In this document: piece after piece, positions 24,884 to 34,194 of the stretch | Numbering within the stretch: position 1 is the first letter of the stretch | Layout of the letters: every line of letters starts with the position of its first letter | Translations under genes and position numbers: made by a program | The notes under the pieces: model-generated | What the model was told of the DNA's origin: nothing | The model's input: the letters and a program-made list of their open reading frames with translations, nothing else | The model's database searches: none | Assembly (NCBI RefSeq): GCF_031846515.1 | Contig: NZ_JAVRHO010000029.1 | Location: forward strand, 1 to 34,584 | Direction of reading: 5' to 3' | DNA: 34,584 nt | Origin: Autumnicola lenta | GTDB lineage: Bacteria > Bacteroidota > Bacteroidia > Flavobacteriales > Flavobacteriaceae

Positions 24884-26334
24884 AATGAATATAAAGCATC
24901 CGCATCTCTTTGTTTTTCACTTTTTCGATCCAAAATTTCTTCCTCAACAAACAGATTTAAATAGCGCCTTATAGTATTTTTATGCGCATTACAATGTTTA
25001 GCTAGCTCTTCTTTTGTTGCAGTTTGATTTACAAATAGATAGTCTAGTATTTTTTTCTGCGTTTCACTATAACCACTCATATTTTCCTCTATTGCTGTAA
25101 TCACGCTGTCATGAATTGTCTTAGAATGTCCACTTATTTTATTTCTCAACGTGAGGTATACATTTCTATTTTCCTCTTTATATTCTGGTTTTGAAAGCAT
25201 AGATTTTTCCATGGATTCATAAATACGAGAAACTCCTTCATTTAATTGTCTTACATAACCCATATCCTCGAGTACTCTTGCAATTCTGGGATTTCTCGCA
25301 AAACGCTCAGATTTAATATTTTGGATGGTCACTTGAGCAGGTAAAGGTCCACTGTTCGAGATTTCCAGCCTATTATCAAAGTGCTTTATGTAAACTGAAC
25401 TTCCTTGAATATTATAAGAACGATGGCATAGAGCATTAACAATACCTTCGAGCCATGCCTCTTCAGGAAATTCCGGAACCTTTTTGAATTTACCCTCTCC
25501 AATGTCCAAGAAGTGATAATCTCTGAACGAGGCCCTGAGAAAAGTTTTAAGTTCATTTATTAATTTAGGTATATTGTTTTCAAAACGTTCATCTTTCACA
25601 ACATTATGTTCTGCACCTGTTAAAGCTTCTGTACCTTCATAGCGTATATACCTTACAGATGCTGAAGGTATGTACTTCTCGGGATCTATAGAGAACAAAA
25701 GAACAGATGAATTTTTTATAGCATACTTACCGTCTCTTTTAGTAGCTAAATACCGTTTAGTTAGTAGATCTAAAGAATCTCCTTTGTAATTCAGTTTTTG
25801 TTTATACTCTTCCAATAACTCTTCATCTAAATCATTAAAATCAAAATCAGTAATTATTTCTTCCTCAAATCTGCGAATTGTTTTATCATACTCTAGCTTT
25901 TTAACTCCATCTCTATCTAATTTACGGTTAGTATCTATGACTCTTAAATAGACGTTGTCATTATCCTTTCTTGAAAATATCCTCTCCAATTCTTGCTCAA
26001 CATGATAGAGAAAAATTAGTTTCCCACTCACTTGAACTTCTTCTAGTTGAACATTACATGCAGGGTGTATGAAATCAAAACAGAGGGATCTATATTTGTT
26101 CAGTTCAATTTCATCAAGCAAGGTTAAATCTTGGATCATACCACTATCCGAAATTCCAAAGACTAAAACACCGCCATCTGCATTTAACATTCCGATTATT
26201 TCTTCTGCGATTTTGCTAGGCTTGGTTTCCTTTTCTCCTAATCCCTTCCGTTCGAAATATTGATTCTCTTTTTTGGTCCTTAAATATTCCTCGGTTACCA
26301 AGGTATTAATGCTAGAAATTACTGCTATACTCAT
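24871..26334 (-). CDS. AlbA/Schlafen-type ATP-binding transcriptional regulator
   Basis: A 487-residue protein started at the ATG at 26334. A TTG 15 bases up is possible but not needed. Residues about 18-130 form a Schlafen/AlbA_2 domain (ENQYFERKG, IAEEIIGMLNADGGVLVFGISDSG). About 290-390 is a GHKL-like ATPase region (EEAWLEGIVNALCHRSY, LEISNSGPLP and ARNPRIARVLEDMGYV). The C-terminal 65 residues form a winged helix (TQKKILDYLFVNQTATKEELAKHCNAHKNTIRRYLNLF). Proteins of this family are predicted regulators and often sit in mobile or defence regions. Paired octamers lie on both sides, and one promoter octamer touches the start codon, which suggests autoregulation (inference). Confidence 0.8.
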   Translation of the reverse strand: MSIAVISSINTLVTEEYLRTKKENQYFERKGLGEKETKPSKIAEEIIGMLNADGGVLVFGISDSGMIQDLTLLDEIELNKYRSLCFDFIHPACNVQLEEVQVSGKLIFLYHVEQELERIFSRKDNDNVYLRVIDTNRKLDRDGVKKLEYDKTIRRFEEEIITDFDFNDLDEELLEEYKQKLNYKGDSLDLLTKRYLATKRDGKYAIKNSSVLLFSIDPEKYIPSASVRYIRYEGTEALTGAEHNVVKDERFENNIPKLINELKTFLRASFRDYHFLDIGEGKFKKVPEFPEEAWLEGIVNALCHRSYNIQGSSVYIKHFDNRLEISNSGPLPAQVTIQNIKSERFARNPRIARVLEDMGYVRQLNEGVSRIYESMEKSMLSKPEYKEENRNVYLTLRNKISGHSKTIHDSVITAIEENMSGYSETQKKILDYLFVNQTATKEELAKHCNAHKNTIRRYLNLFVEEEILDRKSEKQRDADALYSFKKH

Positions 26335-26461
26335 GTTTCTTAATTTCAATAAAACGTTGCTTATTGGGAATTTTATCCATTTATAATTTTACAACACCAA
26401 CAAAATCAAGTGATAATAGAAATAAAGGTCATGTTTCTTAATTACTATGTAGTGTTGCTTA
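26335..26461 (-). promoter_or_regulatory. Two paired GTTKCTTA sites at the promoter of the AlbA-type gene
   Basis: GTTTCTTA (26335-26342) with GTTGCTTA (26356-26363), and GTTTCTTA (26433-26440) with GTTGCTTA (26454-26461). In both pairs the octamers are exactly 21 bp apart in the same order. The CATGTTTCTTAATT flank is also identical. The first pair abuts the ATG at 26334, so a bound protein would block transcription or translation start. Pair-to-pair distance is 98 bp. Confidence 0.65.
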
Positions 26462-26463
26462 TT

Positions 26464-27224
26464 TCAAAAGTAGCTAATACAATTTAAAAAGATTTTTTTA
26501 AAGCCATAAGAATAAGAATAGTTACCACATCTCTTATTCTCTCCTTTTATTTAAATCACCCAGCAGCCCTAAATCTACCAGAACTAATATTATTTTTTGT
26601 GAGGCAAAATTCTCTTCCTGTGAAGATTTTACTAAGTAAATTGTCTTCTTTAATGACTGTAAGGATCTTTAGTATATTCCTTTTTTGACTTCATTTAAGT
26701 GAAAATAAAAATACTAATAAACAATAAATTAGGTCTTCTAAAACCCCTCCGCGTTTTCTCCTTTTGCTTTACTCTTCCTGAAATTACTTTATACCCTATA
26801 TTGAGTTGAAGTAAAATTACTCTCGTATTAATCTGTAGTTTCGACTGATCTTTGTCTTTCTAGCGAAATACAGCCAATAGCTTGCCTGTACTATTATGGC
26901 AAAATGACATTTTCTCTATTCCTCACCACATTATTCATTTTTTTTAATATTTTTATAGACCGTCGCTGCAAAATTACTATTGTCCCTACCCTAGAATTAT
27001 TCGCAGTCTTTAAATAATCCCATCATTATGACCCAAGTGCTAGGGCTTACAGAACCTGTAAGATTGAGAAAACCATATAGGCCAAACTATAAATTGGTTA
27101 ATCATTCCTGCCGGCTTCATCCTTTATTATTATTTTTGTCCCCTTCATACCCCATATCTTCTGGATTAATTCTTCTAAGCATTCAAGAAGCTCAATATTT
27201 TATTAATACCAATTATCTAAATCT
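26464..27224. other. Intergenic region upstream of the helicase, nothing recognised
   Basis: About 760 A/T-rich bases between two divergent genes. A 66-codon frame at 27028-27228 overlaps the helicase ATG and looks like chance. I see no RNA gene, array or clear promoter. It may contain the helicase promoter and possibly a small RNA, but nothing supports either directly. Confidence 0.35.
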
Positions 27225-30200
27225 ATGAACATTCAACTGGATCTTTTAGCCAGGGAGCGAATGAACCTCGCCCTACTACAAAACCGCATCCCTCTCATTC
27301 AAAAGCTACAGATTGGCAACGATACTGAAGATCATTTGGAGAATCTGAAATTAAAGATCATATCAGATCCACAGGGAGTTTTGAGCGGGGAAATTGCAAT
27401 TTCCTCTATTCCTCCTGGTGAAACTTTCATTGTAGAAAATCCAGTTATAAGCCACTCCTGGGATTACTTCAGAAATGTTACAGAAAAGATTCGGGGAAGA
27501 ATTTTAATTGATTTACTGGATGCCCAGGGCAATACAATAGCAAAAACTTTTCAGGATTTAGAAATCGAGCCAGAGAGTGTTTGGTTAGGGCAACAGGCGC
27601 CCCTGGAACTTCTGGTGAGCCACATAATGCCAAATAGCGAAGTCGTTCAGCGTATCAACCGAAAGGCTGCAGATTTTCTTAAGGAACTGACAGGAAATTC
27701 TGCTTTGAGTGGTTATCAAAGCAAAGATCGTGAGCGGGTATATCAGACAGCTCAGGCAATATACCAAGCTATTCGAGAAAAAAACATAACCTATTCAGAG
27801 GCTCCCGCGAGTTTTGAAGATACAGGCCAAAAAATCCGTACGCCAGAGCAGATTCTCAAGCATTCAATGGCTAACTGTTTGGATATTTCTCTGTTTTATG
27901 CTGCTTGTTTAGAACAGGCGGGTATCCATTCTCTAGTGTTTATCATACAAGGTCACGCTTTTGCCGGCTTTTGGTTAGAAGATAAATTTCTACCGCGGCC
28001 TCTGGAGGAAGATGCACAGTTTTTCAGGAAAAGGATGGAACTGGATGAAATGGCGGCTATAGAAATTACCAATGCCACTGCTGACATCAATATAAGTTTT
28101 TCTCAACTGGAGAGCCTAGGTAAAGATCACTTCAAAAATGAGGAAAATTTTATCTGTGGTATAGACGTGACTCATTGTCGACGACATGCCCGAATCCACC
28201 CCCTGAACGATTCTGCGTCATTAGCTAATCGGACAACAGAAAAAAGGGAATTGAGAAAGGAAGAAGCGGAATTAGAAAGTCGAAGGTTTAAAGAATTTCA
28301 ATTACCTGAAAATGTTGAGGCTCGGGAAAAAGAGCTGGATAAGTGGAAAGACAAGCTTCTGGACCTTAGTTTTCGTAATCGCCTTTTGAACTTTCGTCCA
28401 AATAAAGGAACTGTGGAAATCCTTTGTCATAGTCCGAACGAAATTGAGGATATTCTTGCTGATGGTGCAGCCTTCGAAATATTGCCTGAACCAAGGCAAA
28501 GTTCTTTGAACCTCCAACGGACGGACCAACAAGAAATCCTAACTGACCAGATTACTTTAAATTTTGAAAGAAAAAAGCTGTTAACCAAAATTTCTGAGAC
28601 CAAATTTCAGGCAGTATTGAACAGCCTATATCGTTCGGTAGTGAATGCAGAGGAAGAAACTGGGGCTAATACATTATTCCTTGCCCTAGGTATCCTTTCC
28701 TGGAAGGAGACAGATCGCAGTCAAACAGAGAGGAGATCTCCACTTCTGTTGCTTCCTGTCAATCTTAAGAAAAAAACAGTTGGAGGTAAATTTTCCCTGT
28801 CACTCCGTGACGATGATACAGTATTGAACTATACCCTTCTTCAAAAACTTAAAAGAGATTTTGATTTGGAATTCCCTGGTCTGGATCCCCTTCCTGAAGA
28901 TGAATCGGGGGTGAATGTTCAACTGATATTTGACATTATTCGAAAGATAATTCGTGACAAACGCGGATGGGAAGTTAAAGAAGAAGTGTGGCTAAGTGAA
29001 TTTTCTTTTCAGAAGTACCTCATGTGGAAAGAATTGGATAACCATTATGAGGACATGTTGAAAAGCCCTGTCATTCGTACAATAATGACGTCTGAAGCCC
29101 CGAAAGAAATTCCAGAATTCGTTTCCGAGGACAAAGTGGAAGAACTACTTCACCCTAAGGATATGTACTGCCCATTATCAGCAGACTCGTCCCAAATGGC
29201 GGCAGTACTTTCAGCTGCGAACGGTAACACTTTTGTTCTTCAAGGACCTCCGGGCACAGGAAAATCTCAGACCATCGCTAACATGATAGCACACTGCATT
29301 GGCATTGGCAAACGAGTACTCTTTGTTTCCGAAAAGAAAGTTGCATTAGAAGTTGTGTACAGGCGCTTGCAGGAAATTGGTATTGGTCCGTTCTGTCTGG
29401 AACTACATTCTAAAAAATCAGAAAAAAAGGAAGTTGTAAAGAGCTTCTACAATGCGCTGGAATTTAATTCTGACGGACTTAATGGGGAATGGGATCAGGT
29501 TTCGGAAGAACTAAAAATCTCAAGGGACGGGTTAAATAACTACTTCCGGGAACTTCATGAAATAAGTCCTTCAGGTATTTCCGCGTATAAAGCCTTTGGA
29601 TTGGCTGCCAGAAATTATGATATGCCGAAGGTTGATCTGGAATTTAAAAGTTTTCTTGGATACCCTTTAGCAGAACTTAGAGAACTTGTTTCGAAATTAA
29701 AAAATTGGGAGGAGTTTGCTGAAAGCTTAACAAATGAAGAATATTTAGCTTGGGCCACTGTCCAGAAAAAGGAATGGAATAGCAGAACCGAAGATGTAAT
29801 AATTCAATTGCTGAACAAAATTCACTCCTTGGTTAAAGAACTTGAAAGAATTAGTGCGGACGCCAATCATAAGCTTCCGCTTAATCCAAAATGGAAAATT
29901 GTCAACTGGTTAGCCTTGGGAGATTTTGTAGATAAGATATTGGCTACACCTGAAATTGCGCCAGGGTTTCTCAAACAAGGAGATTTTCCGAAATATCAGT
30001 CAGAATTCTATGAGAATTTAGAACACTTAAAAAATCAAGCGGAGACCCGACAAAAGCTGGAGAAGATCTTTCAGGCAAAAGTGTTTCAAGAGAATTTCTA
30101 TGAGTTAAAGCAGCAACTACAGGAAACACGGGAGGGGTTTTTCCTTATCTCATTTTTCAAGAAGCTTAAGCTTAAAGGAAGACTTAAAAATCTGATAAAA

Positions 30201-32387
30201 GATAAATTAGAACCGCTGGATAAATATGATCAGTACTTCGAAGCTGGAATAAAATATCAGGAGGGGTTAATAAAAGAAGAAAAGGCTTCCCGCTTTGTGA
30301 AAGAAGCAATAGGAGAAGAATACCAGCTGACAAGTGACGGGAAATTCCGAAAGGCCATGGCCTGGGCAGAAGATGTGAATAAAGATCTTTTAGCGCTCTA
30401 CTCTTCAGATTTCGGAACAGCCGCTTCAGCTAAAGCTTTTATTACTACTCTTGTTAAAAACCGCTCCTTAGCCCTGGCAGAATCCAGCGAAATTAAAAAA
30501 GAACTGGTGCAAAAGCACGAATTCTTAATTGTAATGAGAACTAATCTGAATTTGCTGAAGGACGAACTGGAGCTAAAGCCTGAATGTTTTGAAGTCAAAG
30601 CGGCTGAATTGGCGCAAAAACTCGAAGCTATTCAAAACTCTTTTTCGCTGTTCAGAGATGTAACGACAATGAATGTGCTAAAATCTGAACTTTCCCAAGC
30701 AGGCTTAAATCCGCTTTTTGAAAATGTGGATAAAGGAGAAATCTCGAAATCAAATATTTATCAGGTTTTCAACTATAACTTTCACCGTCAATGGCTACAG
30801 GAGAAAAGTGGAGACTCAAATACATTAAACAGTACAACCGGCCTTCAGCTAAACAAGTTGGATTCTGATTTTAAAAACCTGGATCTCAAATACAGAGCTT
30901 ACACTGAAAAGGCCCTCTCAGGTAAAATATCTGCTGATAAACCAAGAATGGGGAATCTAATTTTACCCGATTCGCCGGTGGGTCTTATTGTGAAGGAAAA
31001 TAAGAAGAGTAGGAGGCATCTTCCTATTCGTAAGTTCCTGGATTCCATTAGTTCAGTAGCGCAGACCCTTAAGCCATGTTACCTGATGAGCCCAATTTCC
31101 GTTAGTCAATATCTCCCCGTTTCACCAGATTTTGACATAGTCATCTTTGATGAAGCTTCACAGATTCCCCCTTGGGATGCTATAGGGGCATTATCAAGAG
31201 GAAAACAGGCAATAATTGTTGGAGACACTAAACAATTGCCACCAACCGCTTTCTTTAGTATGAAATCTGAAGATGAATCAGATGAGAAAATAGACTGTGA
31301 AAGTGTTCTTGAAATGTTTGGCAGTATATACCCGGAGATGCTTCTTAAATGGCATTATCGAAGCCGCTCTGAAAGTCTTATCAGCTTTTCAAATCACCAT
31401 ATATATGACAATCGGCTTAATACATTTCCCGCCAGTGACACTGAAGATGACAAGGTTTCTCTTAAGATAGTAACAGGAAAGGAGGCCTTTTACGATAAAG
31501 GGAAGTCAAAAACAAATGCCGGGGAGGCTAATGCTGTAGTTGATGAAATTTTTAGCCGATTGAAAGAAGAAAGCAGCACGGGCTCTATTGGGGTGGTTAC
31601 TTTTAGTTCTGTCCAAGCGAACCTTATCAGCGATTTAATCGATGTACGTTTGCAGAAGGAACCACAGTTCGAAACCTTTTTCGACGTCAATAATCCTGAA
31701 TATATTTTTGTCAAGAACCTAGAAAATGTACAGGGAGATGAAAGAGATTTGATCCTATTTTCGGTGGGCTACGGGAAAGACAGCCTTGGAAAAATCAGCC
31801 GCAATTTTGGTCCTTTAAATAATTCGGGAGGTGAACGTCGTTTAAATGTCGCTGTGACTCGAGCCAGAAATGAAGTGAAAATATTTTCAAACTTTCACCC
31901 ACGGGAACTTGATGTTAGCACAAGCACCTCAGAAGGACTCCGGCTTCTAAAAGAATATTTGCTTTATGCACAGGAAGGTCATACAGCTCTCCTTCGTCAA
32001 CAGTCTTTTAACAATGTTGATGAGTTTGATTCCATTTTCGAAAAAGAGGTTACTGATGCACTCCGAAAAAAAGGCTGGGAAGTCCGGACCCAAATAGGAG
32101 TTGGTGGATATCGAGTAGATCTGGGGGTTGTACATCCTGAATATTCAGGAAGCTTTTTAGCAGGTATAGAGTGTGATGGTGCGCGTTTTCACTCTGCCAA
32201 ATCGGCAAGAGACAGAGATATTCTTAGGCAGATGGTGCTGGAAGGTCTTGGCTGGACAATTCTAAGGATCTGGTCAACTGACTGGTGGTACGACAGTGGA
32301 AAATGCATAGATAAGCTTCATCAGGAGTTAGAAGCCCTGTTAGCTGCGCCACGAGAGGCCATTACAAAGGCTGTCAAAGACATATAA
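27225..32387 (+). CDS. DUF4011 - SF1 helicase - Vsr-like nuclease (first part of a split gene)
   Basis: A 1720-residue protein. The N-terminal region (about 1-360) contains a transglutaminase-like triad: C218 (ANCLD), H244 (QGHAFAG) and D253. A DUF4011 segment starts near 370 (ELDKWKDKLLDLSFRNRLLNF). The superfamily 1 helicase core has Walker A GPPGTGKS (674-681), Walker B DEASQ (1309-1313), GDTKQLPP (1333-1340), HYRSR (1377-1381), VQGDE (1502-1506) and VAVTRAR (1542-1548). A Vsr-like endonuclease follows with D1632 (YRVDLG), E1649-C-D1651 and later LGWTILRIW. It is cytoplasmic and probably acts on foreign DNA. Related domain orders are known from antiphage loci (from memory). A TAA at 32385 ends the frame, but the same frame carries DUF3320 just after. 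Confidence 0.88.
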   Translation: MNIQLDLLARERMNLALLQNRIPLIQKLQIGNDTEDHLENLKLKIISDPQGVLSGEIAISSIPPGETFIVENPVISHSWDYFRNVTEKIRGRILIDLLDAQGNTIAKTFQDLEIEPESVWLGQQAPLELLVSHIMPNSEVVQRINRKAADFLKELTGNSALSGYQSKDRERVYQTAQAIYQAIREKNITYSEAPASFEDTGQKIRTPEQILKHSMANCLDISLFYAACLEQAGIHSLVFIIQGHAFAGFWLEDKFLPRPLEEDAQFFRKRMELDEMAAIEITNATADINISFSQLESLGKDHFKNEENFICGIDVTHCRRHARIHPLNDSASLANRTTEKRELRKEEAELESRRFKEFQLPENVEAREKELDKWKDKLLDLSFRNRLLNFRPNKGTVEILCHSPNEIEDILADGAAFEILPEPRQSSLNLQRTDQQEILTDQITLNFERKKLLTKISETKFQAVLNSLYRSVVNAEEETGANTLFLALGILSWKETDRSQTERRSPLLLLPVNLKKKTVGGKFSLSLRDDDTVLNYTLLQKLKRDFDLEFPGLDPLPEDESGVNVQLIFDIIRKIIRDKRGWEVKEEVWLSEFSFQKYLMWKELDNHYEDMLKSPVIRTIMTSEAPKEIPEFVSEDKVEELLHPKDMYCPLSADSSQMAAVLSAANGNTFVLQGPPGTGKSQTIANMIAHCIGIGKRVLFVSEKKVALEVVYRRLQEIGIGPFCLELHSKKSEKKEVVKSFYNALEFNSDGLNGEWDQVSEELKISRDGLNNYFRELHEISPSGISAYKAFGLAARNYDMPKVDLEFKSFLGYPLAELRELVSKLKNWEEFAESLTNEEYLAWATVQKKEWNSRTEDVIIQLLNKIHSLVKELERISADANHKLPLNPKWKIVNWLALGDFVDKILATPEIAPGFLKQGDFPKYQSEFYENLEHLKNQAETRQKLEKIFQAKVFQENFYELKQQLQETREGFFLISFFKKLKLKGRLKNLIKDKLEPLDKYDQYFEAGIKYQEGLIKEEKASRFVKEAIGEEYQLTSDGKFRKAMAWAEDVNKDLLALYSSDFGTAASAKAFITTLVKNRSLALAESSEIKKELVQKHEFLIVMRTNLNLLKDELELKPECFEVKAAELAQKLEAIQNSFSLFRDVTTMNVLKSELSQAGLNPLFENVDKGEISKSNIYQVFNYNFHRQWLQEKSGDSNTLNSTTGLQLNKLDSDFKNLDLKYRAYTEKALSGKISADKPRMGNLILPDSPVGLIVKENKKSRRHLPIRKFLDSISSVAQTLKPCYLMSPISVSQYLPVSPDFDIVIFDEASQIPPWDAIGALSRGKQAIIVGDTKQLPPTAFFSMKSEDESDEKIDCESVLEMFGSIYPEMLLKWHYRSRSESLISFSNHHIYDNRLNTFPASDTEDDKVSLKIVTGKEAFYDKGKSKTNAGEANAVVDEIFSRLKEESSTGSIGVVTFSSVQANLISDLIDVRLQKEPQFETFFDVNNPEYIFVKNLENVQGDERDLILFSVGYGKDSLGKISRNFGPLNNSGGERRLNVAVTRARNEVKIFSNFHPRELDVSTSTSEGLRLLKEYLLYAQEGHTALLRQQSFNNVDEFDSIFEKEVTDALRKKGWEVRTQIGVGGYRVDLGVVHPEYSGSFLAGIECDGARFHSAKSARDRDILRQMVLEGLGWTILRIWSTDWWYDSGKCIDKLHQELEALLAAPREAITKAVKDI

Positions 32388-32438
32388 ATTCCCAATTCTA
32401 TTGCCGAAAATGATAACTCAAATTCTCAAGAGAATGAA

Positions 32439-33014
32439 ATGGATGTACTTCAGGAAAACTTGCCGCCAGTTGTAAACTCTCAACTATATGATCCTACAAT
32501 GGTGGAAATAAATCCAATAGGCGAATTTTTTGAAAATGCTAACTTAGTAGGTAACCAAATGAAAGGGCTGGTTCAAGCTTTAGCACCTGTTTCCAGAGAA
32601 GAATGTTTCTCGACAGTATCACGCTCCTGGGGATTTGCCCGAAGAGGAAATAGGATTGACCAATTTTTAGAAACTTGCTCTAAAGACATCCATCGAACTA
32701 AATCCAATGGTCAAATATTTTTTTGGAATACTCCAGAAGATGTTGGATCTATTGAAGCTCTTCGATTACCACCAGAAGGTCAACAAAGACACCCTTCATC
32801 AATTGCACCTGAAGAGCTACTACATGGCTTTACACCAATTCTCCAAAGCAACATAGAGGTCTCAAAAGATTTACTTTTTAAGGAAGTTGCGAAAATGCTT
32901 GGGTATAGTAGGATTTCAAAAGAAAACATGAAGTATATGGAGCCCGCTTTGGAATTACTGAAAAATCAGGATTTATTAACCACAGAAGATGAAGTTGTTT
33001 TATGGCGTGGTTAA
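32439..33014 (+). CDS. DUF3320 domain: detached C-terminal part of the helicase-nuclease
   Basis: A 191-residue frame exactly in phase with the helicase gene, separated by TAA at 32385-32387 and 17 sense codons. It contains the DUF3320 segment that normally ends proteins of this family (GFARRGNRIDQFLETCSKD, SIEALRLPPEGQQRHPSSIAPEE) and IQSNIEVSKDLLFKEVAKMLGYSRI. It has no membrane segment. The codons between the stop and the ATG read as a polar N/S/E linker, so the break falls between domains. If TAA were a sense codon, the whole protein would be 1929 residues. The part is likely made by reinitiation, or not made at all. The break is a nonsense mutation, a real gene split, or an assembly error. 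Confidence 0.75.
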   Translation: MDVLQENLPPVVNSQLYDPTMVEINPIGEFFENANLVGNQMKGLVQALAPVSREECFSTVSRSWGFARRGNRIDQFLETCSKDIHRTKSNGQIFFWNTPEDVGSIEALRLPPEGQQRHPSSIAPEELLHGFTPILQSNIEVSKDLLFKEVAKMLGYSRISKENMKYMEPALELLKNQDLLTTEDEVVLWRG

Positions 33015-33071
33015 ATTACTATAAAGACAACTCCTTTGACCAATGCTCAAAATTCATAATTTGAACAACTA

Positions 33072-33860
33072 TTGAAAAGAAAAATTTATAAAATCTTAGC
33101 GATTTCCAAACATTCAGGGGATCCAAGCTGGTATTTCGATATTTTTATTATCAGTCTTATTTTCTTAAATATTGCGGCTATAATTCTTGAATCTGTCGCC
33201 CCGTTAAAACATAAGTATCAGGAGCAATTCTTTCTTTTTGAAGTATTTTCAGTAGTCATTTTTACAGTAGAATATCTACTGAGACTATGGACTGCCAATC
33301 TAGAACCTAAATTCTCACAGCCTATAGTGGGTAGAATTAAATTTGCTTTTTCTCCTCTTGCAATGATCGATCTTCTAGCAATACTCCCTTTTTTCCTTCC
33401 ATTCCTTGGAGTAGACCTTAGGTTATTAAGAATGTTAAGAATGTTCAGGATTTTCCGTTTGTTTAAAATTGCCCGATATTTAAAAGCCCTTAAATTAATG
33501 AAGCGGGTTTTGGATAAGAAAAAGGAAGAACTTATGATTTCTCTGATCTTTACCATTTTCCTCCTATTGATGGCTTCTACATTAATGTACTATATTGAAA
33601 ACGAAGCTCAGCCTGAAAATTTTTCAAGCATCCCTGAGACCATGTGGTGGGGGATTGCAACCCTTACCACTGTGGGTTATGGAGATATTTATCCTATTAC
33701 AGGTTATGGGCAGTTTTTAGGTGGGGTTATCGCTATAATTGGAATTGGGTTGTTCGCCCTGCCCACTGGTATACTTGCTGCAGGATTCTCTGAAGAAATT
33801 TCCTCGGGAGAGAGAAAAGCAGAAAGTTGTCCTACATGTGCCCAGCAGTTGAAGAAGTGA
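33072..33860 (+). CDS. Voltage-gated-type potassium channel
   Basis: A 262-residue membrane protein with six helices. The arginine-rich S4 spans about 117-140 (RLLRMLRMFRIFRLFKIARYLKAL). The pore loop has the K+ selectivity filter T199-T-V-G-Y-G-D205, followed by the last helix and a cytosolic tail with C253-x-x-C256. No ATG is available: the frame opens at a TTG (33072) after a stop at 33057. Homologues begin similarly (KIYKILAISKHSGDPSWYFD). It lies 57 bases after the DUF3320 stop, probably in the same transcript. It lets K+ cross the inner membrane. Its presence beside a helicase-nuclease is unusual. Confidence 0.88.
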   Translation: MKRKIYKILAISKHSGDPSWYFDIFIISLIFLNIAAIILESVAPLKHKYQEQFFLFEVFSVVIFTVEYLLRLWTANLEPKFSQPIVGRIKFAFSPLAMIDLLAILPFFLPFLGVDLRLLRMLRMFRIFRLFKIARYLKALKLMKRVLDKKKEELMISLIFTIFLLLMASTLMYYIENEAQPENFSSIPETMWWGIATLTTVGYGDIYPITGYGQFLGGVIAIIGIGLFALPTGILAAGFSEEISSGERKAESCPTCAQQLKK

Positions 33861-34063
33861 TTTACTGGCATTCACAGAACCTATCTCTTCCGCTGAATGA
33901 TATTGCACTTGAATTTAAACCATTTATTTAATTGGAATGTTCAATCTTGGATAAAATTAAAACCTGATTAATAAAATTTTATAGACTTTTTTAAAAATCA
34001 ATTCCCATGTCTCCTTTAAAGAGATAATCCTTATCTTGATCTGTGGAGGTATGCCTCATAAAA

Positions 34064-34124
34064 AATATTTTTCCCCCAATAGCGCCCCTCATAAAATATC
34101 GGGGGTGTATTGGGGGAAAATATT
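34064..34124. repeat. 61-bp imperfect hairpin
   Basis: Outer arms AATATTTTTCCCCCAATA (34064-34081) and TATTGGGGGAAAATATT (34108-34124) pair with one unmatched A/T. The interior contains CCCC / GGGG segments (CGCCCC...GGGGGTG) that extend the stem. It could be a bidirectional terminator, a REP-like or MITE-like element, or one end of an insertion sequence. No gene is adjacent within 200 bases. Confidence 0.6.
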
Positions 34125-34194
34125 CACTCATTAATAGAAGGAACATCCTTATTTAGCCCCAATATCTACCATAACTTACCTGCGCCGGATCCTG

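Noticed and set aside
24780..26461. CRISPR array
   Set aside because: The repeated units are 8 bases in pairs separated by a gene; there are no 24-40 base repeats with spacers and no cas genes.
27028..27228. 66-codon frame overlapping the helicase start
   Set aside because: It overlaps the helicase ATG, has no recognisable domain, and lies in low-complexity A/T sequence.
32385..32387. Stop-codon recoding to selenocysteine or pyrrolysine
   Set aside because: Those use TGA and TAG; this is TAA, for which I know no such recoding in bacteria.
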